Positions 33,541 through 45,840 of a DNA stretch of 64,000 bases are shown piece by piece. The notes beneath the pieces are model-generated. The model did no database searches. It saw only the letters and a program-made list of their open reading frames with translations, and had not been told where the DNA came from. The DNA is taken from assembly GCA_029204225.1 (NCBI GenBank), contig CM055114.1, positions 15,858,770-15,922,769 of the forward strand, in the 5' to 3' direction. Each line of letters begins with the position of its first letter. Positions within the stretch are counted from its first letter, which is position 1. The position numbers were made by a program, and so were the translations under genes. Origin of the DNA: Diphasiastrum complanatum. Lineage: Eukaryota > Streptophyta > Lycopodiopsida > Lycopodiales > Lycopodiaceae.

Positions 33541-34216
33541 GATCTAGATCAAAAAGCAAGGCATAGAGGCAAAGGATGGATGCAATAGTTGATAACCAAA
33601 GTTCATACACCTGAAGAGAAAATCTTCTTGAAAATATGAAGGAAAATTAAGCTCCTCTCCTCGGGTAGAGAGAGAATAGAGCTTATTCCAACTCGTGTAG
33701 AGAGAGAAGAGACAACACACAAATCTCACCAAAAAGTTTGACTCCAAAACTTACATAATGATCATAAGGAGAAGTACACATAGAGTTTGTGGAGATCCCT
33801 CCTTGCATGCTATTGGACCCCTAATCATAGCCTCTTCAATTCTATTGGATCCCTAATCATAGCTTCTTGCATTCTATTGGACCCCTAATCATAGCCTCCT
33901 TAATTCTATTGGACCTCTAATGATCACCTCCTTAATCCTATTGGACCCCTTGGTCAAAACTGACTTTTGACTCCATAACTCATCAAATTACATTGTCACA
34001 AGTGTCAAGACCCTATTCATATGCCTACCTAGCTCGAGATTACATCATGATTCACTTTTGGCTCAATAGAGGCATTACATGTGGACATTGCCAATTTGCC
34101 ATCTATGCCAATTTTTGGCCCTATCATAACTCTACACAAAGAAGCTTGTCCTAAAAACTTAGAAGACCCCTAAGGCTATGATAAAATATTATACACATGT
34201 GGGAACATGTGCCTCC
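33541..34216 (-). repeat. C-like LTR, minus strand, with CCAAT-box array
   Basis: Related to family C through the TTTGGCTCAATAGAGGCATTACA and CCATCTATGCCAATTTTTGG regions. Between about 33808 and 33950 the unit ATTCTATTGGACCCCTAATCATAGCC recurs about five times with changes, so the box count is higher than in the other C LTRs. AGAGAGAG tracts lie at 33665 and 33700. It is cut at 34217 by the B fragment. Confidence 0.65.
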
Positions 34217-35795
34217 AGCAAGTGACCAAATCAAGTTATGGTGTGAAGAGTTACTTGCATTCTTAGAAAATACCCAAAACTAGGATGCCAAGATTACCTA
34301 GTAATGAACAAACTTGATCAACATATGATCAACACACTACGATATTGATTCAACCTGTAAAACCACATGTAAACCACACTTCTAAAAGTTTATAAACTCC
34401 AGCAAGTGATAAATACAAGATTTAGAGGTGAATGAATGAGCACACTTAGTGAATCACAAGACTAGCTTCACTATCTTGTCAAATCTTGGTGTTTAGATGT
34501 AGATCTAAGATCACTTCACATGAGAATGTTCCTCAACCTGTTAAGAACCTGAAAACACACTTGCATAATGGTTAACACCTTCCAGCAAATGCTCCAATCA
34601 AATTACATAAGGAGAGTTACTTACATGCTCAACAAAGTACACCAAAATTTATGCCAAAATTGATGACAATCTTTACAATATGCTCTTCACAATGGAGCTT
34701 ACAATATGTTCACCCAAAAAAGGGGATCTTTCATCCAAATGGGAGCTTTGCTCAGCCTTTAGGAGAATTACAACTCACTCAAAAGAGCATTTGTCATCCA
34801 CTTAAGGAGAAGTTTCATCCACTTAAGGAGAGTGTTCATCCAAGAATGGAGATTGTCAACAATAGGATTGAAAAGAACATTGTTAGTATTGAATATGCAC
34901 AAGCCTCACAATCACAAATGATTAGGTGTTATGATCTGATCCAAAATAGTTTCTTTTCAGCCTCTGATCTTCAATAGACCTGAAATATGCTTTTGATCCA
35001 CAAGTTCAACTCACAAAACAAAGGTTAGTAAGATTTGATCAACAAAGCAATGCAAAATCATGCTAGAACTTGATCAAACATCCAAATATCACCAAAAATG
35101 GAATACTTATTGTAAATAGAATCCAACCAGCTCTGATACCATGTGAAAAATACAGATCCTAAGTGGATCTAAACTCCAAGATCATTGGCTTGAATGCTTG
35201 CACTCCAAACTACATAAGCTAGGAATTGGCAACACATTCTATGCTACCTAGAATGCAAAGAACTTGATCAAAAAGCATTTATCACAAATGGAAACTTCCA
35301 TAAACATCAAGTGCGGCCCAAAATAGCATTATACAGTCCATAATACATCAGCCTACCACTTTTGGAAAGCACCTAAGATCATACACAATAGCTTGAAGAC
35401 AATACACACAACAATGCTCTCAATGGAGGAAGAAACAATGACAATGATCTATTGATCTCAATGAAGCATACAAAAGGTTTCTCCAACCTGTTCTCCACGA
35501 ATTTCAGCCTAATATAGGTGAGAGAGATGACTCTCTCTCCTCTCTCTAGAACTTAGGACCCAATTTTAGGACACCAGTAACCTAAAATAGCCAATTTTGG
35601 CCTATATGTCCAAATAACATGATTTTAGTGTCATTTAGAAGGTCCCGAAGTTTGAGACTTCTTCAACATGAAATATATACTAGAATAAAAGTATCTAGGT
35701 CTCTTTCACACGTGTGAAAGGTTAGATCCAAAACTATGTACAAAAATTGCCAATTTAGGCCTCAAACTAGCTAGGAAATGTTGACAATTTTCACA
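34217..35795 (-). mobile_element. B3: truncated B-family copy with mosaic LTR
   Basis: Minus-strand LTR (35142-35795) followed by the primer site (rc of 35130-35141) and about 900 bases of leader, cut at 34217. The leader and the R/U5 part of the LTR are almost the same as in B (only a few mismatches, and the 108-codon antisense frame is the same in both). The U3 part (about 35490-35750) is strongly different and has another TATA region. The first 47 LTR bases again match. It sits within the RT of I1: the I1 sequence resumes at 35796, though the other side of the target is lost. Confidence 0.8.
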
Positions 35796-38604
35796 AGGAG
35801 TAGTCGTATGCTTGTCATCTTGACCATCAACAAATATGTGTCGAAACAATCAACACCATATCTCTGCGTGTAGCCCTTTGCGACAAGCCTTGCCTAGTAG
35901 CGACCAATGGTGCCATCTGATTTCATCTTTTTTTTGTACACCCACTTGCAGTCAACCATTTTCCTATTTTCTGGCAGTGGCTCTAATGTCCATGCCTCGT
36001 TTCGCCTCATCGACTCGATCTCCTCTGACATTGCCTACTTCCAGAATTCTCCCTCTAGACTCTAACTAGCTTCTTGGTATGTTGTTGGCTCTTCAGTGAA
36101 GCTGCAGTACTCGAACTGCGTGTCTTCGCTCCATTGAAGATTGTCAGAGTAGCGGACTGGAGGTCTTCTTTGTCTTGTTGACCTTCTAGTCTCGTCTCGT
36201 CGCTGCTCAAACGTTTCTTGTTCGTGGGATTGATCCTTTGCTTCCTGCTACTTTGGAGTCTGCGGCTATGCATTTGGATTTGATATTTGTCCTCGATCTC
36301 CCTATTGAATAGGTAGCAATGTGAAGGTCTCATGGCCTCTTTCATCTTTTAGTCTAGGGAATGTGGACTCATCGAACTTCACATCTATGCTCGAAACAAT
36401 CTTCTTCGTGGTTGGATCATAGAGTCTGTACACTTGTGTTCTGCTCGAATAGCCGACCATGATTGTTTGTTCTGATTTGTCATCGAGCTTGCTTCTTTTT
36501 TCTTTTGGAATGTGCTTAAATGCTGCACATCCAAACACACTTACATATGACAGATCAGGCTTTCTACTTGTCCACATTTCATACGGCGTCTTGTTATCCA
36601 GTGTTGTCGTTGTTGATCTATTCTGTAGGTGTACAGTTGCAGCTATTGCCTCAACCTAGAATTGACTTGGCAACTGAGCCTATGCCATCATGCATCTGGC
36701 TTCTTCGACCAGCGTTCTGTTTCTTCTTTTTGCTACACCATTGTATTCTGGTGTATATGTAGGAGTGAACTGGTGTTCAATCTCCTGTTCTTCACAAAAT
36801 TTTGAGAATTTCATGCTTTTGTATTCACCTCTTTTGTCAGAACTAAGGATCTATATCTTTTTCGAGGTGTGTCGCTCTACAAATGCCACAAACTTCTTGA
36901 AGGAATCAAACACTTCAGATTTCTTCTTTAAGTAGTAGATCGTGGTCATTAGGCTGTAATCATCTATGAACATCAGAAAATATCTCGAACCTGAGAGCAA
37001 ATCCATCTTCATCGGTCCACAGACATCAAAGCGGACGAGCTCAAGAACTTCCTTGGCTCTTCTTCCCACACGAACTTCCTTGGCTCTTCTTTCCTCATGT
37101 GTGAATGGATTCCGATGTTGCTTGCCTTTCAGACAGGCTTCGCAGAACTCAGTTTTGGGCCTTGAAATCTTGAGACCTGTGACAATATCCTTTCTGCTCA
37201 TCTCATATAGGCTCCGCATGTTCAAATGATACATTTTCTTATGCCAGAGCGGATTTTCATTTTCTGAAGCATTCAATATGCTATCAGAGTTGCTGATTAT
37301 CTTGGTCTGGTAGAGGTTTCCTTCTCTACATCCGACCGTCAGCAACTTGTTTATCATCTTCTCGATCATGCGGCATGTGTTGTCATTGAACACAACTCAA
37401 ATGCCATCTTGGAGCCAGATAGCAGATCTTTTCTGAGTGAGGGCACAAAGAGTGCTCCTGGCAGCTCTGCTTGGCCTGACAGTGTTCGCAGCTGTAGAGT
37501 GTCGATGCCTTTGACATCATGTCTGCTCCCATCACCTAGAATCACTGCTCTGTTGTTCTCGAGCTCTCTAAAGTGGATCAAGATCTTCTTGTGCAGGTGA
37601 TGTGTGATGTTGCTCCTCATCGTGGTCATGTTCAGTGTAGCTGGTTGAAACTTCATCGAGTATCGTGAAAGCTTCGTGACCTCTATCAGCATCTTTGGAT
37701 GACTCTGCAACATTAGCTTTTTTAGTTTTGTTCTTTCTTTTTGGGTTGAATCTACAATCGTATGCAGAATGCCCCTTCTTCTTGCAGTGCATGCAAGGTA
37801 TTGCTGGATTGAGCTAGTATTTGTTGGTTATATGGCATGGTTTGTGGCAGTGATCGCAGGTAGAAGATTGTTGATTTGAGGACTTTGTCTTCTCGAATCT
37901 TGGCTTGTTCTTGTTCTTCTTCTTTTCTTTTGTGAAAAAAGCCTTCTCTTGATCACTGCTTCCCTCTCCTTTGTCTCTCATCAGTCTCTCATCAAGAACA
38001 AGACTGACTGCTTTGTTGAATGTCATATCTAGTAGACTCAGTATGAGCATTCTCAGTGGCTGATAGGACGTCGGTAGATATTTCATGAAGTACATCAGCT
38101 ATTGTGGTGCTAGGACCTAGTGCTCCTGTTTTGATGCAGTGAGCTGAGTGAAGATCATTCTGATCTTCTCAACATGCTGATCCAACTGGTTCCCATCCCA
38201 GCGTATGAATTGTAGCTGATTGTGAAGGTGCAAGACTGAAGCTGCAGTCCTCACTTCATACTTCTGTTTTGATCTTTCCCATGCTGCATGCTTGCTTTCG
38301 CAGTAGATCTGCATGAGTAGATCTTCATTTATGGACAAAACGATGATCGCCATTGCGCGCTCATCTTTTCTGATCCATTTAGCTCTCCTCGGGTCTCCCT
38401 CTGGAGGCTGCACCTTTGAGAGTTCGATCACTGGCCAGATGCCTTCGCCCTTCAGAAGTGTTTTGATTTTGAATTTCTAGATTCTGTAATTTACGCCAAC
38501 AATACTGATTGATACTCTTGTCTGGATTGATGTACCCATATTGTGTTGTTTGGAAGAATCACTGCTAGGATATCAGTAGTGAAAACATGTGGGCTCTAAT
38601 ATCA
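35796..38604 (-). pseudogene. I1: decayed copia gag to RT start
   Basis: On the minus strand: gag (38431 downwards), a first zinc knuckle reading CDHCHKPCHITNKY (last Cys is Tyr) and a second one, MHCKKKGHSAYDC, near 37790, then protease, integrase (36851-37393, including EFCEACLKGKQHRNPF and VCGPMKMDLLSGSRYF), and the RT beginning, where the sequence is cut at 35796 by B3. Open pieces alternate with stops and small shifts. The layout and most text match I2 at 41.7-43.95 kb, so the two are independent copies of one family. Non-functional. Confidence 0.85.
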
Positions 38605-39054
38605 TGTCGCAGAAGCGAAAACTGTTTAGTGTTGCGAAAGCGAAAATGTTTCTTTTTTGTTTTTGTTTTTGTATTCACGAACTATATTGTGTCTTTGAAT
38701 ATTCTTTTGTGTAGAAGCTTCATAGGAACCTAGAACGTGACTACACAGCACATAACACATTTCATTTTGGCAATCAAGATAGACAACACAAGACAAGAAG
38801 ATGCACGAAAATAGAGCGACTGTATTATCAGTTTAATTTTAGAGCGAGATCATCAGTGTCTCGCTCGTTGGCGGAATGACACTCTACTCTTTCATTGTGT
38901 TCCGCTCATTAGCAGACTTTCATGCACTATGTGGAAAATACTATGTGGAGTTTACAAGATAGCTAAATGTAGAATCACAAGACTAGTTAATGCTAATCAA
39001 CTAATCAGTTCCTCTCAAACAGAGTGATGAGTGCAATTTATAGCTATTTTGACA
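38605..39054 (-). repeat. I1 5' LTR
   Basis: Minus-strand LTR of about 450 bp, TGTCAAAATAG...TTCTGCGACA, next to a damaged primer site (GCTCTAATATCAT on the plus strand). A TATAAATT box lies near its upstream end. It aligns with 43951-44440. Confidence 0.7.
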
Positions 39055-39444
39055 TTTCCACTCTTCTAACGGGAAATCTAGGGAGCCACCCATGTGAAAT
39101 TTTGTTGATCCTCTTTTGGAATCTATGTCGAGTTGAATTATGTGATAAGAGAGAACAATAAGACACTAAGTGGTATATCCAAGTAACCTATGACAATGGA
39201 TTAAGGTCAACCTCTGAGTTAAATTGAATTCCCTTGATAATTGCATAGACTCTACCCTAAATTCATGTGAGCTTCAACTTGAAGGCAATTATATCGTTGT
39301 ACCTCAATACTAGTGCAGTTCCCAAACACCACAAATCACAGGGATGTTTCGTCCTAACCTTCCATTAGGACTTGATATACCATACACCCACACATGTTAC
39401 TACTGATCATAATTGTATTGTTGGGATTGAAAGTGTATCATAGA
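39055..39444. other. No gene seen
   Basis: AT-rich sequence between the I1 LTR and the decayed coding stretch that follows. No motif or repeat recognised. Confidence 0.3.
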
Positions 39445-40340
39445 CATAGGATAATGTCCATTCTTGGGGTGGACCGTTTAGAGGAAATTCTCAAAGCTCC
39501 TGAACCCTGCATCCTATCTATTCTAGATCTTGGAAGATTCCATGATGTCATTATTCTGATACTGTTCTAAAGAAAGGAAAAAACCACTGATACTATTGTT
39601 GTGCACCTCTCAAAAGTATAGTGCTTATTCTCAAAGAGAAGCATTCTAAAGTATACGGACATTTTAGAACTACAGGGAGTGTCCTAAAGACCAGGGATCG
39701 CCTTAACACTATTCCACCTCACTACCTAACCCAAAAGGAGTTTGAGGTTCATATGAAAGAGATTGAATTTCTACTTTCATTTGGCAACGTTTGTCAACTA
39801 ATTGGAAGAGGAATCCTAAGCTACCATTTCTACACTCCAGAGTTCCATCACAACCTACAACCTATAGAATTTATGATTAGAATACAACATTGCGGAGACT
39901 ACAACTATCACGAAGTATATGAACTTATGACTGATGGATTTTGGTAAGCAGATGCATTATCTTTCACTATACAGAAGTGACACAACCCTTGCAAGAAATA
40001 TCAATTTTAGGGTCACCAGTACAATCACCTAGATCAGCTAATAGTACCAATAGAAATGCATGAAACAATTCTGGAAGAGGATACAGATGAGCGTTGTTTC
40101 AACATCCCGATTTGATCCTAGATATCCCACATGAACATCGCCTGGAAGACCTTGTCACTAGTATTAACAGGGAAGTGAGAATGAACTAGAGGTCAGGAAA
40201 GAGAACCTGGACATAAAAACTAGAAGATCTAAAGTGCTAACAAACCCTCCTTGCAGTTGTACCTCTGAGAGCTTGGAAACCTCTCATCGATTGGGCAGCA
40301 AGAAATAATAGAGAAGGCCCTCAAGATTGGATGTGGCGGT
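39445..40340 (+). pseudogene. Unidentified decayed coding stretch
   Basis: Plus-strand segments with coding-like composition follow each other in shifting frames: about 39445-39565, then an open frame 39621-39947 (108 codons, with a HYLTQKEFEVHMKEIEFL segment and FMIRIQHCGDYNYHEVYEL), then about 40240-40345 (PLRAWKPLIDWAARN and a DWMWRY end). Stops and shifts separate them. I cannot assign a family. It could be a decayed element gene or an old endogenous pararetrovirus-like sequence, but no diagnostic motif (RT, protease, zinc knuckle) is visible to support either. Confidence 0.35.
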
Positions 40341-41112
40341 ACCTTTTTTACTCACGTGAGGCTTAACTATCATCAGAAGTGGTACCTTTGTTACTCAAGT
40401 GGGGCTTAACTATCATCAGAAGAGTATCACTCAAAAACAACACTAAATTTTCATAAGAGGGAGGAAGACCAGATAGAAGTGTTGGCATCTTCACCTGATA
40501 CTGGAGCACCTATTGCAACTAGTTGATTAAGCAGCTATTTGAAATCATAAAGATGATCACTTAATGAAGTTCCTTCACTAATTTTAAGGGATAAGAATTT
40601 TTTTTCTCAAAAAGAGATGAGTGGTGGCATCCACAAATTCTTCGATTGATTTTCTACATTAGTATATGAAATGAGAGTATTTCTGATATAGAGAGGATGA
40701 ACATGAGAGCATTCATCATATGATTAGCATATGCAAAGATAATAAAGAATCTGTGAATTGAAACTATTGCAATGCAATGATTAGATCATGGAAGGAATCA
40801 TATGACTGATGAAGTTCACAATAGTTGTGCCCTTATATGACTTCAATTTTATATAAATGAAGGATGCCACAAGAGAATGTATTTTAACTGGAATATACAA
40901 ATAATCAACCTACATTCTCTCATTACTTTACTAACTTATTCAAACATTTATTGATAAGTTATTCCAGTACTAAGCGATTTCAAGATGTGGTTAAAATGAA
41001 ACTCAAAAAATGCACCATTTTATAAAGATGTAAGAACTTTTAGAACAATATATATTGGATTATAAGAAAAATTTCTTCATCGCAAAATTGATTATGATAT
41101 ATACAGAGTCTA
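40341..41112. other. AT-rich, no gene seen
   Basis: A duplicated phrase around GGTACCTTT(G/T)TTACTCA-GTG-GGCTTAACTATCATCAGAAG occurs at about 40338 and 40382. Otherwise unremarkable AT-rich sequence. Confidence 0.4.
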
Positions 41113-41330
41113 TTCATCATTACGAGATTCAAATTCATTAGCCAATACATATTGCAGCTCATCTTTGGTTAGAAAATTTTCATTATCACTATAGGATTCG
41201 GACTCTATGTCAATATTGTTTTGATGCATAAAATCACAACTGTCCTCTTCATCATTGGGGTTGAAATCATTGAATTCATTTGTAGGGTTTACAAGATTAA
41301 CTCTTGCAAAATTTGTACATCTTCATCATA
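41113..41330 (-). pseudogene. Acidic C-terminal coding fragment, unknown
   Basis: On the minus strand about 70 codons are open and end at TAG near 41113. They encode an Asn/Asp/Glu-rich tail (NDEEDSCDF, then ESESYSDNENFL and EFESRNDE). Upstream text can be read in another frame. The acidic tail is reminiscent in composition of gene M and of J, but no homology is claimed. Confidence 0.3.
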
Positions 41331-41742
41331 TATATTTGTGTTTTGTCCAAATTCAAATCCTCGTTTCATTTCTGAGATATGAATTTTCTAGACATATGTC
41401 TTTTGCATGACTTCACTTGAACAACATACCATCAATTGTTGTTTAGTTGATCTCTGTGAAAAAATACCTACACATTTAACAATTTTAAAATCAAAGATTT
41501 TTTAATGTCAAAAAGCTAATTCACAATAAATAGACCTAATGAAAAAGTATACATGTGCATTAGGAAAGTGTAGATGTGCATTAGAAAAGTGCTCCCTTAT
41601 ATGTACATATGACCCCAACACAAAAATGATGTTCCACACAATGATAATGGTATTCTATTAGGACAACATGAATATTTTTATCTAGAAAAGGGCTTAACTA
41701 ATGCTTCTAGATAACGAGGAAGGGGAGACTCAGTCAATGAGT
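41331..41742. other. No gene seen
   Basis: AT-rich. A 3' LTR for I2 would be expected here, but no TG...CA terminus matching 43951-44440 was found. Confidence 0.35.
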
Positions 41743-43950
41743 TTAACACACACTTGAACCAGTCAAGCATACATAATTTGGTTGTTCATTTTCAAAGCAT
41801 GTCAAAATGTGTCCAAGTTGTGTTCTTCTTTTTAGCAAAGTAGATATGGATGAGATAGAAGGAGGATAGTCTGTGCAAGGTGTCATGTGATGGCAAGAAT
41901 CTACTTGTGATGACATCATCGTGCTTGGCCCTTCTTGTGGTATCCTGATTGCCTCCAGCATCATCTGCAGCCACACTACCTCATTCGCCACCTTTGAAGC
42001 TGCAACATATTCAGCTTCGCAACAGGATTGAGCTACCAAGGTTTGTTTTTTGCATATCCAGTTGATTGCAGCTCCACACACTATTGTACATCCTCCAGTT
42101 AAGGACTTGATGGCATCTCCAGCCCGAGGCATTTCGTTGCTTCTCCAAGATCTGTGATTTCATAACTTTCAGAAATCTGACTCATCGTGTCTTTGAGCAG
42201 CATCAAGGAATTTCCTATTATTAGGGAATCATCCACAAAGATAGTCAGTATCACAAAATCTTTTCCTACTCTTTTAATATAGACGTTGTAGTCTGGTTGT
42301 GTAGGATTGAAGTCTAGAGACTTCAGAAGACCATCGAGCTTCTTATACCAAGCTCGTGATGCTTGTTTTAGACCATAGATGCATCTCTGCAACCAATAGA
42401 CATATTGTCGATTGTCGGGGTCTTCATAGCCTTCACACTGCTTCATGAAGATTTCCTCCTCTAGATCTTTGTGGAGAAAGGTTGTTTTCATGTCAATCTG
42501 GTGAATTTCCAGATTGTGTTGTGTGGCGTACGCAAGGAGTAGTCATATGCTTGTCATCTTGACCATCGACGAATATGTGTCGAAATAATCAACACCATAT
42601 CTCTACATGTAGCCCTTTGCAACAAGCCTTGCCTTGTAGTGACCAATGGTGCCATCTGATTTCATCTTTTTCTTGTACACCCACTTGCAGTCGACCATTT
42701 TCCTGTTTTTTGGCAGTGGCTCTAATATCCATGCCTCTTTTCACCTCATCGACTCAATATCCTCTGACATTGCCTACTTCCAGAATTCTCCCTCTAGACT
42801 CTGGATAGCTTCTTGGTATGTTGTTGGCTCTTCAGTGTCAGATTTGAGGATCTAGATCTTTTTCAAGGTGTGTCGCTCTACAAATGCCATGAACTTCTTG
42901 AAGGAATCATGCACTTCAGATTTCTTCTTTAAGTAGTAGATCGTGGTCATGTGGCTGTAATCATCTATGAACGTCAGAAAATATCTCGAACCTAAGAGCA
43001 AATCCATCTTCATCGGTCCACATACATCAGAGTGGATGAGCTCAAGAACTTCCTTGGCTCTTCTTCCCTCATGCAACTCAGTTTCGGGCCTTGATATCTT
43101 GAGACCTGTGGCTATGTGTTTCTTGCACATGTCATACAGGTTCCGTATGTTCAGATGATACATTCTCCTATGCCAGAGCTAGTATTCATTTTTTGATGCA
43201 TTTAATATGCTATCAAAGTTGCTGATTATGTTAACCTAGTAGAGGTTTCCTTCTCTACATCCGACTGTCAGCAACTTGTTTGTCGTTTTCTTGATCATAC
43301 GGCATGTGTTGCCATCGAACAAAACTCGAATGCCAAGATCTGCCATCTTGGAGACAAATAGCAGATCCTTTCTGAGTGAGGGCACATAGAGTGCTCCTGG
43401 AAAGTCTGCTTGGCCTGACAGTGTTCGCAGCTATAGAGTGCCAATGCCTTTGGCATCCTTTCTGCTCCCATCACCTAGAGTCATTGCTCTGTTGTTTTTG
43501 GGCTCTCTAAAGTCAATGCGCTGATCTAACTGGTTGTCATCCCATCGTATGGATTGTAGCTGATTGTGAAGGTGCATAATTGAAGCTGCAGTCCTCACTT
43601 CATACTTCTATTTTAATCTTTCCCATGCTGCATGGCTGCTTTCACAGTCTTCAATCTGCATGAGTAGATCTTCGTTTATGGACGAAACGATGATTTCCAT
43701 TGTGCGCTCATCTTTTCTAATCCATTCAACTCTCCTCGGGTCTCCCTCTAAAGGCTTCACCTCTGAGAGTTCGGTCACCGACCAGATGCCTTTGCCCTTC
43801 AGAAGTGTTTTGATCTTGAATTTCCAGATCCTGTAATTTGCGCCATCAAGATTGATTGCTACTCTTGTCTGGATTGTTGTAGCCATATTGTGTTGTTTAG
43901 AGAATCATTGCTTAAATATCAGTAGTGATAACCTGTAAGCTTTGATACCA
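41743..43950 (-). pseudogene. I2: decayed copia with internal deletions
   Basis: Minus-strand copy of the I family. Gag starts MATTIQTRVAINLDG (43886) and keeps the DGANYRIWKFKIKTLL block. Compared with I1, about 600 bp covering the zinc knuckles are missing near 43.51 kb and about 730 bp of integrase to pre-RT are missing near 42.84 kb. RT (42099-42800) is mostly open and carries FVDDSLII where copia normally has YVDDxxI. RNase H continues to about 41850 (QTLVAQSCCEAEYVAAS) and then degenerates. This copy retains the RT half that I1 lacks. Confidence 0.85.
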
Positions 43951-44440
43951 TGTCGCAAAACTGTTTCATATTTGTTTTCGTTGTCGCGAACGATTTTGTG
44001 TCTTTGAATTTTCTTTTGCACAGAAGCTTCATAGGAACCTAGACACGCGACTGCACATCACAGAATACATTCTATTCTAGCAATCAAGACAGATGGCACA
44101 ACACAAGGAGATGCACAAAAATAGAGCAACTATATTATCAGTTTGATTTGGAAGCGAGATCATCAATGTCTCGCTTGTTGGCAGCCTGATGCTTTGCTCT
44201 TTTCGTTGTGTTCTACTCGTTGGCAGACTTTCATGCACCACTCTTTCGTTTCTAGTATTTTTCTTTTCTGCTCTACTCGCTACATCTCTCACTGCCTCTT
44301 ACAAAAATTCTGTCTATTCAGATTATTTTGTTATGATTCAGGAGAATCGTTTATATATCTCCACTGCGTGGAGTTTACAAGACAACCAAAATAGAGAATT
44401 ACAAGACTAGTTAATGCTAATCAACTAATCAGTTACTCTC
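43951..44440 (-). repeat. I2 5' LTR
   Basis: Starts at the primer site (CTTTGATACCA on the plus strand, ending at 43950) with TGTCGCAAAACTG. It aligns with the I1 LTR until the CTAATCAACTAATCAGTT block (about 44410-44435); beyond that the two differ, so the outer border is uncertain. Confidence 0.7.
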
Positions 44441-45069
44441 TGTCATTGCTACTCGTTTCAGTTGGGCGTGAAGTCTAAGACTCCAAGCCCGTTGAGCTAC
44501 CAGGTGGCAGCGCGAAATATTCTCCTTTGTTTCGTTCGTCTGTTTTTGTTCTTTTCGTTTCTTTCGTATCTTTTCGTTTTGTGTCCCTTTGCGGTTGTTG
44601 CGGTCTTGGAGGTATGTTAATGATTTGTAAATGATTTGCGAATCGTTCGTCCTTCGTTCGTCCCTTAAGCACGTTGACTTTCGCAAATTGTTCAACTCCG
44701 TTCGTCCCTTAAGCACGTTGACTTTCGCAAATCGTTTGACCTTTGAGTCAAAGTTTGTTGACTTTTGCGTTGCGGCAAAGTTGCAGGAGTTTACCATTTC
44801 TGACAGCCATGCTAGAGTCATGCTTGGTAGATAGCTAGTTGGTCAATTTTCACCTTAAATCTAGGATTTAGGTCCTACGAATCACTACCAAACGGACATG
44901 ACCAACCCTATGGACTTGAGCTAACCTATAGTAGGGTAGGTTTTCCACATGGCTCCATGGCCTCACATGTGTGGGACCCACTTATATACATAATTTTCAT
45001 TATTCTACATGGTTTTTGATCAAGCTAGATTTGCCAATTTTTGGCAATTCTTCACACTCCTCAAATTTA
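44441..45069. other. Non-coding, with a 34-bp direct repeat
   Basis: The 34 bases beginning CGTTCGTCCCTTAAGCACGT occur exactly at 44655-44688 and 44699-44732 (period 44). Variants of TTGACTTTCGCAAA recur up to about 44775. On the minus strand 44450-44510 has a TGGTAGCTCAACGGG stretch that resembles a tRNA A box. No gene seen. Confidence 0.5.
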
Positions 45070-45260
45070 GCTTGATCTATCTAGGATTATCCACGCGTGG
45101 ATAATTTGCCACACGGTATCCATGCGAAAGACAAGCCTATTTTTTTTTTAAGCTTACTATGGCGTGGATAATCCACGCATGCATTATCCATGCCAAAATC
45201 AAATTCCCTTCTCCGATCCAGATCTGGGTGTCGGAGGAAATGTCGGAGTTGGCATGGTGT
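45070..45260. repeat. H copy 2 (opposite orientation to copy 1)
   Basis: Contains ATTATCCACGCGTGGATAAT (45085-45104) and GCGTGGATAATCCACGC (about 45162-45178), with the same spacer text as copy 1 in reverse complement, including TTACTATGGCGTGGATAATC and the GGGTGTCGGAGG block. The remainder of the GCGTGGAT array of copy 1 is missing here. Confidence 0.6.
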
Positions 45261-45309
45261 AGCGCAGGCATCCCAAAGGGAGCCGGGAACCATGACTTAG
45301 CTTCCTAGC

Positions 45310-45840
45310 TTCAACTCTTGCCATCCAAACCCACTTGACATACAAGCAGCCAACTCGCCAACAACGATCAGAATTAACCAACTTGAAGTTCCGAAAACCA
45401 ACATTGAGATCCAACCTGGCGCCATGCCAGATCGGGGGTCCCGATGTGGGTGACTTTCCTCCAAGCAAGCCGCCCGACATACATCAAACTTAACCAACTC
45501 GAAGCTTCGTTACAAACAAGTAACATCCATTCCAAGCAAGCGGTCTGACTTACATCAGACTTAACCAACTGAAAGCTTCATCACGAGCGTTGGAAGCCAA
45601 CCTGGCGCCATGCCAGACTGGACAGCCATAAACAGGTAACTTCCACCCAAGCAAGCCATCCAACTCAGCCGACAGGTTACCCGTTCCCCAAGAGCTTAAC
45701 CCATTCACGTTCATGCAAGGAACACTCAGAACCACAAGCCGCGATAGATATGGAAACGACCAGTTCTTGGACCAAATGGTCCCGACAGCATACCGCTGGC
45801 GCCACGGACCGAATGGTCCCGACGGCATACTGCTGGCATC
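45310..45840. repeat. Diverged tandem repeats
   Basis: Units containing TTAACCAACT-GAAG and CCAACCTGGCGCCATGCCAGA recur about 165-185 bases apart (near 45375-45430 and 45560-45617), with a partial unit between. At 45768-45838 a 34-bp unit, GACC(A/G)AATGGTCCCGAC with GCATAC-GCTGGC, is duplicated in tandem. Several open minus-strand frames here are by-products of the repeat and its high GC content. Confidence 0.55.

Noticed and set aside
44450-44515. tRNA-like A box (TGGTAGCTCAACGGG on the minus strand), possible tRNA or SINE
   Set aside because: No good B box (GGTTCGANNCC) follows at the right distance and no cloverleaf can be folded by eye.
45087-45828. Overlapping minus-strand frames of 64-93 codons
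   Set aside because: They follow diverged tandem repeats of higher GC content, in all three frames, with no domain.
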